Positions 27,070 through 34,254 of a stretch of DNA of 64,000 bases are shown one piece after another. The notes under the pieces were generated by a model. That model made no database searches. It was not told the DNA's origin and saw nothing but the letters and a program-made list of their open reading frames with translations. Position 1 is the first letter of the stretch. Every line of letters begins with the position of its first letter. The stretch lies in contig JAJDAO010000088.1 in NCBI GenBank assembly GCA_029261835.1, forward strand, positions 59,059 through 123,058, given 5' to 3'. The stretch comes from Deltaproteobacteria bacterium. Lineage in GTDB: Bacteria; Myxococcota_A; UBA9160; UBA4427. A program made the position numbers and the translations under genes.

Positions 27070-28368
27070 TCAGATCCGATCGCCGAACTGCAAAGTGTTT
27101 CGGATAGCGCCGGACAGCAATTCCGTGAACATTTCGAAGAACTGTTGCTCTTCCGCCCCCAGCTCTGTCTCAAAGTCCAGGTAGAACACGCCGGCGCTCG
27201 TGCCATCGGATGCTGTTGCAGCCACGAGGGCCGTGCGGGCGCCGCCTGCCCTCCTGATCACGCCCATGACGTCTGCTTCGGAATCCAGGTAGATGGATTT
27301 CTGCGCCTGCAAATCAAGGGAGAGAAGACATTCCCTGAGATCGCGAATGGACAGATCTCCGCTGCTCGCCAGGACGTCGGGATTGGCTGGGTCACCAACG
27401 ATTAGCGCCATGTGTGTGTAATCGAACATTCGGCGAACGATCGGGGGCAAGTCCCGGGCGAAGTCGGCTCTGTGCACGAGCGACATCAGGTCCCGGCCGG
27501 CCTCGTGCAGCAGGAATAGCTGCTGGCGTTCGCGCTCGATCGCCAGGGTCTTCTCGAGGAAGTCCTTCTCCGGGAGCTCCACGATCGTCTCGGGCTCGAT
27601 CGTGTCGAGTTGTAGAGATTGGATTTCCGCCTGGATCAGGGCCCCTTCTAGGCTCGATCCGTCGAGGGCGGAGAAGTCTTCCCTGCTCACTGGCGAAAGC
27701 TGATAGTCGGCCGCGGGCGCTGCAATGAGCTCCAGGTTCTGCCGCAGATTGCGCGGCTTGATCGAGAGAACGAAGCAGAGCGCTCCCAGCCTGAGCTCGT
27801 CGCGATCGAAGACTTCCTGTTCCTGAAGAACCTCGCCGTTGACAGAAGATCCGTTACTGCTTCCCAGGTCCGTCGCGATCACGCGCGAGCCGTCGATGAC
27901 CAGCCTGCAGTGCTTCCGGGAGATTGAACTGTGTAAGAGGCGGATATCGTTCGATTCGTCGCGGCCGATGTCGGCGCACTGGCCATCGATCCGTATCTCG
28001 TAGCCCTCTTCCATCCCCTCTTGACAGATCAGCTTGACCTTGGATGGTGGGGCCACGACAATGGTCGGGTCCGGCGTGACCTCGGCGCTGGCGAATTTGA
28101 ACAGGAGGAGGCCGAAGCCCACAACGTCGTCATGGGCCAGCGATGCGGTGGATATCTTGGACTGGTTCACGAACGTCCCGACCGTGCTCTGGAGATCCGT
28201 GAGTACGAAATGTGTTCCCTGCCGCCGGATGATGGCGTGACGTCGCGAAACGGAGGGATGGGGGAGGAGGACCATGTTCATGGCCCCTCTTCCCAGGGTG
28301 ATTTCCTCCGCCTCGAGCTCGAAGGTCAGCCCCTCTTTCAGTCCCTCGAGGCAAATGAGCTGTGCCAT
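27070..28368 (-). CDS. double FHA plus GAF protein heading the Pel-type operon
   Basis: 432 residues from MAQLICLEGLKEGLTFELEA, set by a strong GGAGGTT site next to the ATG. FHA domain 1 is at about 5-95 (ITLGRGAMNMVLLPHPSVSRRHAIIRR). FHA domain 2 is at about 110-205 (ADIGRDESNDIRLLHSSISRKHCRLVI, TDLGSSNGSSVNGE). Both keep the R ... S-xx-H core that binds phosphothreonine. A coiled linker leads to a C-terminal GAF-like domain (about 270-425). The first gene of the operon, immediately before pelD, encodes this protein. An FHA module suggests control by a Ser/Thr kinase or assembly through phosphopeptides; no kinase gene is in the window. Confidence 0.88.
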   Translation of the reverse strand: MAQLICLEGLKEGLTFELEAEEITLGRGAMNMVLLPHPSVSRRHAIIRRQGTHFVLTDLQSTVGTFVNQSKISTASLAHDDVVGFGLLLFKFASAEVTPDPTIVVAPPSKVKLICQEGMEEGYEIRIDGQCADIGRDESNDIRLLHSSISRKHCRLVIDGSRVIATDLGSSNGSSVNGEVLQEQEVFDRDELRLGALCFVLSIKPRNLRQNLELIAAPAADYQLSPVSREDFSALDGSSLEGALIQAEIQSLQLDTIEPETIVELPEKDFLEKTLAIERERQQLFLLHEAGRDLMSLVHRADFARDLPPIVRRMFDYTHMALIVGDPANPDVLASSGDLSIRDLRECLLSLDLQAQKSIYLDSEADVMGVIRRAGGARTALVAATASDGTSAGVFYLDFETELGAEEQQFFEMFTELLSGAIRNTLQFGDRI

Positions 28369-28725
28369 AACCTCCGCTTTTCCCACTCCATCCGGAAGCT
28401 GCGCGATCCACTTGTCATGATCCAACGGGAAGCCACAACATCGGCCCACTGGCCGGTAGCGAAGGGCCCCATGGATGCCCGCGGTCCTTCCCGCTGCCGC
28501 ACATCGGGCGAGCCCGAGAAAAGTGTCGGCTTCTTGAGACGACGTGGTCTAAAGTGGGGGGGGACTGCAGTTGTGGAATCTTGATTCCAGACCCCGTCAG
28601 CCACGCCTCTCGCCCTTCCAGTCTATCGCGGTAGCGGGGTCACTCCGGTCGGTACGGATGGAGAAGGTACTCCTCTCGTTTCGGGGCCAACAGTATCTTG
28701 AGTGAACACGAATAGGGAAACGATC
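28369..28725. other. divergent promoter region between the FHA/pel operon and galE
   Basis: About 355 bases. Both the leftward Pel-type operon and galE must start here. No clear repeat, operator or -35/-10 pair can be picked out with confidence. Confidence 0.4.
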
Positions 28726-29736
28726 TTGAAGATACTCGTAACTGGTGGCGCAGGGTACATCGGGAGCCATGCTTGCCTGGCACTCCTCGAAGGGGGCTAC
28801 GAGGTTGTCGTCGTCGACAATCTTCAGAATAGCAAGCAGGAATCCCTGGCCAGGGTCCAGCAGCTGACCGGAAAGACCCTCGAGTTTCACAGGCTGGATC
28901 TTCTGGACAGGGATGGCCTGGCTGCTGTTTTCGCCAATAGCGCGGTCGATGCCGTGATTCATTTTGCCGGGCTCAAGGCAGTGGGAGAGTCCACCAGCAT
29001 CCCGCTACGGTACTACCACAACAACATCACCGGGACCCTGATCCTGTGCGAGGTGATGGCCGAGCAGGGTGTCAAGAACATCGTTTTCAGCTCCTCCGCC
29101 ACGGTCTACGGCGATCCTCACGAGGTGCCCATCAAGGAGGGCTTCCCGCTCGGTCCCACCAACCCGTACGGCCGGACCAAGCACATGATCGAGGAAATCC
29201 TGAGGGATCTCAACATCTCTGAACCCTCCTGGAACATCGCGCTCCTGCGCTACTTCAATCCCGTGGGTGCCCACGCGAGCGGCCGGATTGGTGAGGATCC
29301 CAACGGAATCCCGAACAACCTCGTGCCCTTCATCGCGCAGGTGGCGGTGGGAAAGCTGCCTCAGCTCTCCATCTTCGGGGACGACTATCCCACGCCCGAC
29401 GGGACGGGTGTTCGCGACTACATCCATGTGAGCGATCTGGCATTGGGGCATCTGAAGGCGCTCGAGAGGCTGCAGGGGAACCCTGGGGTCGTGACCTACA
29501 ACCTGGGAACGGGGCGCGGCTACAGCGTGCTGGAGATGATCCGGGCGTTCGAGAAGGCCTCTGGCCGCGAGATCGCCTACAAGGTAGTCAGCAGAAGACC
29601 GGGGGACATCGCCGCCTGCTACGCGGACCCGTCGCGGGCCCAGCAGGAGCTCGGTTGGCAGGCCGAGAAGACGGTTGACCAGATGTGCGCAGACTCCTGG
29701 TCCTGGCAGTCCCAGAACCCGACGGGATTCGAGTAG
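28726..29736 (+). CDS. galE: UDP-glucose/UDP-N-acetylglucosamine 4-epimerase
   Basis: 336 residues if translation starts at the TTG at 28726 (MKILVTGGAGYIGSH after conversion), which has AGGGA upstream. A GTG at 28702 without a site is the alternative. Features are the Rossmann GGAGYIGS for NAD, the catalytic S ... YxxxK (SSSATVYG, then NPYGRTKHMIEE) and GTGRGYSVLEMI. At the gatekeeper position, GDIAACYADPS has Cys where E. coli GalE has Tyr299. In human GALE (Cys307) this small residue allows UDP-GlcNAc/UDP-GalNAc. A role in supplying UDP-GalNAc to PelF, like PelX, fits its place in the locus. Confidence 0.93.
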   Translation: MKILVTGGAGYIGSHACLALLEGGYEVVVVDNLQNSKQESLARVQQLTGKTLEFHRLDLLDRDGLAAVFANSAVDAVIHFAGLKAVGESTSIPLRYYHNNITGTLILCEVMAEQGVKNIVFSSSATVYGDPHEVPIKEGFPLGPTNPYGRTKHMIEEILRDLNISEPSWNIALLRYFNPVGAHASGRIGEDPNGIPNNLVPFIAQVAVGKLPQLSIFGDDYPTPDGTGVRDYIHVSDLALGHLKALERLQGNPGVVTYNLGTGRGYSVLEMIRAFEKASGREIAYKVVSRRPGDIAACYADPSRAQQELGWQAEKTVDQMCADSWSWQSQNPTGFE

Positions 29737-29785
29737 CTGAGGCGCTCTCGAATCCGGCCGCGCCGACCGGAGCAACGGTACTACT

Positions 29786-29950
29786 CATCGCACGCGCCTC
29801 GCGAAGCGTGTAGAGGATCTCGCCGTTCAGCAACTCGTCTCGATGCTTGCCGTTGAACGATTCCACGTACCCATTCTCCCACGGGCTACCCGGCTCGATG
29901 AAGAGCGTATCTACACCCACTTCCTTCAACGACTCCCGAACCGCATCTGC
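29786..29950 (-). pseudogene. IS3-family transposase (OrfB) internal fragment
   Basis: Reading leftward gives ADAVRESLKEVGVDTLFIEP, then GSPWENGYVESFNGKHRDEL and LNGEILYTLREARAM. This is the last third of the IS3-type DDE integrase, including the glutamate of the DDE triad (in NGYVESFNGKHRDE). Start and end are missing. On its upstream side it joins directly to the TAGCCCGGATTA repeat. Confidence 0.88.
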
Positions 29951-29989
29951 ACGGCCTCGCCACGAACCTTCATGAGTAATCCGGGCTAG
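29943..29989 (-). repeat. partial second copy of the 12.4-kb palindromic element
   Basis: Reading leftward from CTAG at 29989-29986, CTAGCCCGGATTACTCATGA and the following AGGTTCGTGGCGAGGCCGTG are nearly identical to 12362-12401, about 47 bases in all with very few differences. The similarity stops where the IS3 fragment begins. Only this half of the element is present. Confidence 0.85.
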
Positions 29990-30152
29990 GAGCCTGACCC
30001 AAGACTGGGCAGCGCGTCCAGCCGCCCATCCATCCCCGCTGGCTGCGTTGCGCTCGGTCAGCGTAGCTACGGCTATGCCTCCCTCGCGCGCCTGGCCAGC
30101 GGGGCGTCTTGACGTCTGGGCCGCACCACCCAGTCTTGGGTCAGGCTCCTAG
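29986..30152. repeat. 167-bp CTAG-bounded inverted-repeat element
   Basis: Perfect 24-bp arms: CTAGGAGCCTGACCCAAGAC at 29986, continuing TGGG, pairs with 30129-30152. A second inverted repeat inside is CCCCGCTGGC (30034-30043) with GCCAGCGGGG (30095-30104). No coding frame. Its first CTAG is the same CTAG that ends the neighbouring repeat, so the two elements share a boundary. A MITE-like element different in sequence from the 12.4-kb one. Confidence 0.88.
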
Positions 30153-30191
30153 GTCCAGGGCTCGCTCAGCAAACGTCGATGACCCGGCGCC

Positions 30192-30238
30192 CTAGCAGGC
30201 TGCTGAAGAACCCACGGGGTTCTTCAGCAGCCTGCTAG
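30192..30238. repeat. 47-bp perfect hairpin, CTAG-bounded
   Basis: Arms of 22 bases, CTAGCAGGCTGCTGAAGAAC plus CC, pair perfectly around a 3-base loop (ACG at 30214-30216). The right arm ends in CTAG and includes the TAG stop (30235-30237) of the leftward glycoside hydrolase gene. It may act as a terminator for that gene, but it lacks a T tract. The AGCAGGCTGCTGAA core resembles IS-end sequences dispersed in many genomes. Confidence 0.85.
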
Positions 30239-32349
30239 GCGTCGATGACCACGAGGGAGTGGATCCCCACCTCGAGTGGAATGACGAGCCTGCCCGCTGC
30301 CACCGTGTGGGTGAGTGCCCGATCGGCCTGCCACTGCGGCTCACTCTGCGTGACCCCACGAACCGGTCGACTCGCGCTCCACGGCACCGACAATTGCACC
30401 TTCATTGGCTTCGGCCGATTCCCCATCTTGCCAACCCAGCCATAGTTGAGCACGTGGATGATCATCTGCTCACCATATGCATAGGGCTGCACCACGACCG
30501 GCCCGTTCTGCTCGACCCATGGTTCGACGCCCACATCCTTGCACCACTCGAGCAGCGGCTCCGTCACCTTCCGGGCGTGCGTCTTCAAGTACTTGCGCCC
30601 CACGCGATCCCGGAAGAAGCAGACTCGCCCCTTCCCCACCGACCGCGTCACGCGATGCCCCTTCTCGCTCCCCCGCACGTCGGCCCAGAGACTCGCGCTC
30701 CGCTTCCTTCCCGCCTCGTCCCACTCGCCCGGATGCGTGCCACTCACCACCAGCGTGGCCCCCTCCCGAACGGCCCCGAGGAGCAGTTCCTTCTCCTCCT
30801 GCGAGAGGCTCGCCATGTAGGGCAGAACGAGGACCTTGTACCTCTGTAGCAGGATGGGATCGAGGCGGCTGATCGGATGGACATCGGCGGGAATCTGCTG
30901 CTGGAAGAGGAGGATGCTGAGCCCGCGATAGTCGCCGATGTACTCCAGATTCGCGGGTGAGCCCTTCTTGGAGCCGAGCCACTGACGATCGCGGCGGGGC
31001 GACGCCTCGCTGATCACCATCCCGCCTTCCCGGGTCGCGTCGAGGAAGTCGCGATTCCGCTCGGAGTAAAGGACCGCCACCGGCGCCACCGACTCCGAGC
31101 GATAGATCTGCTTGGTGTGGCGGCGGATCCAGTTGTACATCAGACCACGGAAGTCCCTGCCCACTGTCGTCGTCATCTTGGGGACCCGGAGCTCGTAGGG
31201 ATTGTTCTGGGCCGCGACTGCCCCCGCCATGACGAGCTGGGCATCGCTCTCGTCATACCCATAACAGAAGGCCCACGAAGGCCGATCGGCCGTGGCCCCG
31301 CGACAGTACTTGTAGATGTTGTACTGCGACATCCAGTCGTCGTAGCTGGCGTCGGCCATGGCGGTCGTCTCGCTGACGCCATCCACTTCCCAGACGACGA
31401 AGTTGTTGCGCATGGTGCTGCCTTCGGTGCCCCACTCGACTGCACCGAGATGATCGAGGGCCACGACCTCGGCGATCGTGATCGTCTCGCGATTGCCCGC
31501 CTGGATCGACTTCTTGCAGTCTTCGATGAACTCCGTCAGCGTCTCGTGTCGCCATTGTATGAAGCGCCAGAACCGCGCATCGCCGACATCGAATCGCTCC
31601 GGGAACTCCATCCCTGTCTGAAGTGCGAACTTCTCCCGGCAGTAGGGGCAGGTACATCCCCACTCCGCCACGATCAGCCCGAAGAGCGGAACGTCCAGCC
31701 AAATCCCGTCCACACCGGTCGCGGCCATCCGACGCAGACGATCCAGGAACCACGCTCGAAATGGCGAGTTCGGGCATACCCATGCGCTCTCGTCATCCAC
31801 ACCGATCCAGAATTCCTTCTGGCCGTAGAAGACACCCCGCCTCCTCCCGTCGAAGGAGAGCTGCAACCAGTCCGGATGCAGCCTCGCGATCGTATCCTCT
31901 CGCAGCCGACCGTTCGGCGTGATCACCTCGAGGCTCGGGATGTACCAGACGACCTTGAGCCCCCTCGCGTGCACCTCTTTGACCGAATCCTTGATCAGAC
32001 GCAGCTCGACCTCGAACTCCTCGTCCGAGAGATAGTCCGACAAGCGACTGTCGGCCTCGATCACGCTGGCGCCCTGCTCAAGGGCCCGGTCCAGCTCGAG
32101 CTGCATCACCACCGGATGCACCTTTAGGCCCGTCACCGACAGGCCGTGGATCCGTGCCTCGGCAATCCAATCGGGATACCCCCCCGCTGCGATCAGGGGC
32201 GATGCCCCTCCATCCCCGCGACTGTCCGCGTATGCGGCGAAAGGGAACAGGTTGCGAAACACGGCCATGGCGCCTGCGGCGTGTGCCGCCTTCAGCAACG
32301 ACCGCCGACTGAGTGTGGTCTCACGCGATTGCTCTCTGGTCACTGCCAT
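30235..32349 (-). CDS. Tat-exported glycoside-hydrolase-like protein of the Pel-type locus
   Basis: About 704 residues from MAVTREQSRETTLSRRSLLK, with GAAGAAGGACGC upstream. The SRRSLLKAAHAAGA start is a twin-arginine signal. Residues about 60-430 look like a (beta/alpha)8 hydrolase (GLKVVWYIPSLEVITPNG, HPDWLQLSFDG, GVDGIWLDVPLFG). The sequence CTCPYCREKF is a Cys-rich insert typical of GH42-like barrels. Residues about 440-590 look like a GATase/beta-galactosidase-trimerisation domain (RYKVLVLPYMASLSQEEKEL). A beta-rich end follows. It shares the barrel opening with the protein at 37649-41137. It is the last gene of the PelA-like/PelB-like operon. Role: periplasmic cleavage or trimming of the polymer is likely, with specificity unknown. 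Confidence 0.8.
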   Translation of the reverse strand: MAVTREQSRETTLSRRSLLKAAHAAGAMAVFRNLFPFAAYADSRGDGGASPLIAAGGYPDWIAEARIHGLSVTGLKVHPVVMQLELDRALEQGASVIEADSRLSDYLSDEEFEVELRLIKDSVKEVHARGLKVVWYIPSLEVITPNGRLREDTIARLHPDWLQLSFDGRRRGVFYGQKEFWIGVDDESAWVCPNSPFRAWFLDRLRRMAATGVDGIWLDVPLFGLIVAEWGCTCPYCREKFALQTGMEFPERFDVGDARFWRFIQWRHETLTEFIEDCKKSIQAGNRETITIAEVVALDHLGAVEWGTEGSTMRNNFVVWEVDGVSETTAMADASYDDWMSQYNIYKYCRGATADRPSWAFCYGYDESDAQLVMAGAVAAQNNPYELRVPKMTTTVGRDFRGLMYNWIRRHTKQIYRSESVAPVAVLYSERNRDFLDATREGGMVISEASPRRDRQWLGSKKGSPANLEYIGDYRGLSILLFQQQIPADVHPISRLDPILLQRYKVLVLPYMASLSQEEKELLLGAVREGATLVVSGTHPGEWDEAGRKRSASLWADVRGSEKGHRVTRSVGKGRVCFFRDRVGRKYLKTHARKVTEPLLEWCKDVGVEPWVEQNGPVVVQPYAYGEQMIIHVLNYGWVGKMGNRPKPMKVQLSVPWSASRPVRGVTQSEPQWQADRALTHTVAAGRLVIPLEVGIHSLVVIDA

Positions 32350-32397
32350 GCGTCCTTCTTCGATTCCCGTGCTTCTTCGATGCACCACATTCGAGTC

Positions 32398-34254
32398 TCA
32401 GAACCGCCACTTCGCATCGACCATGAGGACGAATCCCTGGGTGATTCCGAGAAGGCGACGATTCTGCTGCGAGCCGGCGTCGCTGGAGCTCCGCTCGTAC
32501 TTGGACGAAAACCCGATCTCGTTGCCCGAGTCCCCATCGAAGTAGAAGAACCGCATCTCCGCCGCGTGCTGATCGTCGAGGTTCTTCTCGATTCGATACG
32601 AATAGCCGAGGCCGAGCCTCAGGAAGCGATCCGTACAAAGGGAAGCCACGGTCGTCTGGCCGGCGATCCCGATCTGGTTTCGGACTTCGTGGTCGAAGCT
32701 CTCGTACTGATTCGAAGCATCCTTGTGGTGCAGATAGTCCAGCGTGTACCGCGCCAGGACGAAGTGGAACGGCGGACTGCGGAGGAAGCCCTTCCGGCGG
32801 CTCTGGAAGTCGCGGATGGCATCGCTGCCCCACAGCACGTACTCGGCTGATCCGAGCGCATGCAGCTTCAGGTTGTCGTCGGAGATCGCATCGCTCTCGA
32901 ACCCGAGCTCGAAGGCCGTCAGATCGTCGGTCAAGAACGAATAGTCCAGAGCGACCTTGTGGAATCGGAGCATGTCGAGTCGCGCATCCAGATCGTTCAC
33001 CTGCCCGTGTTCGTACCGGATCCGGTACCGGCCGTACAGCCCGGGCTTGAAGGAGAAGCCCAGAACACCCACCGGCAGGACTCCACCATAGGAATCGAAG
33101 CTCGGATCCTTCAGGAAGGCGAAATCGGCCGCGGACAAGCCCGAGTTGGGGTCGCGCAGGAAGAGTCGCCCCTCTATCCCGTCCCAGATGACACCCAGCG
33201 AACCGAGGAGGCGATATCGCTCCCCCTGCCAGTTCTTGCTGGCCTTCAATCGGACGCTGACATGATTGATCGAGAGATCGCCCCGGAGATCCCCCCTGCC
33301 CTCGTATTGCAGTCGTTCGACCCTCGCCTCGACGCCGAGGTCGACCGGAAAGCGGACGTCGAGATGCGTGTAGCGGGCCTCCGAGACGACGGCGATCTCG
33401 CGAAGTTCATCCGACTCCTCGTGCCGAAAGCTCAACATCGACTCGAATGGATCGAAGAGCTTCGTCTGTTTTCGGATGTTTCTCTTGGCCCGCCCTTTCA
33501 TCCACCTGCGCGCCCTGCGATTCCCGCGGTGGTCGTCCAGCACGTCGAGGGTGCGAAAGCTCTCGACCAGCCTGTCGTAGATGTCCGCCAGTAGCGTGGC
33601 GTCCACCCCCTTGTCCGGATGGTGCTCGCGGATCAATTCATGGATTCGCGCAGCCTCCCAGAGATCCCCGGCCTCGGAGTAGATGTCGGTCAGACGCTTC
33701 AGATTCTCGTATTCATCGGGCACCAGCCTCAGCAGCCGCTGGCGAATCTCGACCTCGTCCTCCAGCATGTTCTGCTCTTCATAGAGGGCCGCGAGCCGCC
33801 TCGTGCCCACAAGGTGCTCGGGATCGAGTGCCAGGATCTCCTTCGCCACGACGATCCCCTGGATGGGCATCTGATAGGCCTGGTAGATGTCGATGAGGAT
33901 CAACCGTACTTCGATGTCGCTCGGGCGAATGAACGATGCCTTTCGCAACACGTTGATCGAGTAGGCCCAGTTGCGATCGGCGATGGCGATCTCACCGAGC
34001 TTCAACAGCACCTCGTCATTCGTGGGATCGCGCTTCTCCAGCTGCTGGAGCATGTAGATCGCCGCGTCGGTCTTGCCTCGCTCGAACAGGAGGGCCGCGT
34101 CCTGAAGGATCTCCTCTGCTTCGGCCGGGCTGATCATCGGCAGGCTCTCGACGCTCTTTTCGGGGACTTCGAGCGGGCGTCCCTCCTGTGCCGAGGCGGG
34201 GCCGAAGCAGAGGATGACGAGCAACCCGATCGTGAGGCCAGGCAGGTATCTCAT
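32398..34254 (-). CDS. pelB: PelB-like TPR and outer-membrane beta-barrel export protein
   Basis: 618 residues. Signal peptide 1-22 (ending ASAQEG). Residues about 45-240 are TPRs (AALLFERGKTDAAIYMLQQL, PTNDEVLLKLGEIAIADRNW, EVRLILIDIYQAYQ). From about 275 the sequence becomes amphipathic strands and ends ...LMVDAKWRF, the terminal Phe of outer-membrane barrels. This TPR-plus-barrel plan is that of PelB, PgaA and BcsC, which let polysaccharide cross the outer membrane. It is shorter than Pseudomonas PelB (about 1,190 residues), with far fewer TPRs. It overlaps the PelA-like gene by four bases. Assignment rests on layout and neighbours. Confidence 0.8.
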   Translation of the reverse strand: MRYLPGLTIGLLVILCFGPASAQEGRPLEVPEKSVESLPMISPAEAEEILQDAALLFERGKTDAAIYMLQQLEKRDPTNDEVLLKLGEIAIADRNWAYSINVLRKASFIRPSDIEVRLILIDIYQAYQMPIQGIVVAKEILALDPEHLVGTRRLAALYEEQNMLEDEVEIRQRLLRLVPDEYENLKRLTDIYSEAGDLWEAARIHELIREHHPDKGVDATLLADIYDRLVESFRTLDVLDDHRGNRRARRWMKGRAKRNIRKQTKLFDPFESMLSFRHEESDELREIAVVSEARYTHLDVRFPVDLGVEARVERLQYEGRGDLRGDLSINHVSVRLKASKNWQGERYRLLGSLGVIWDGIEGRLFLRDPNSGLSAADFAFLKDPSFDSYGGVLPVGVLGFSFKPGLYGRYRIRYEHGQVNDLDARLDMLRFHKVALDYSFLTDDLTAFELGFESDAISDDNLKLHALGSAEYVLWGSDAIRDFQSRRKGFLRSPPFHFVLARYTLDYLHHKDASNQYESFDHEVRNQIGIAGQTTVASLCTDRFLRLGLGYSYRIEKNLDDQHAAEMRFFYFDGDSGNEIGFSSKYERSSSDAGSQQNRRLLGITQGFVLMVDAKWRF

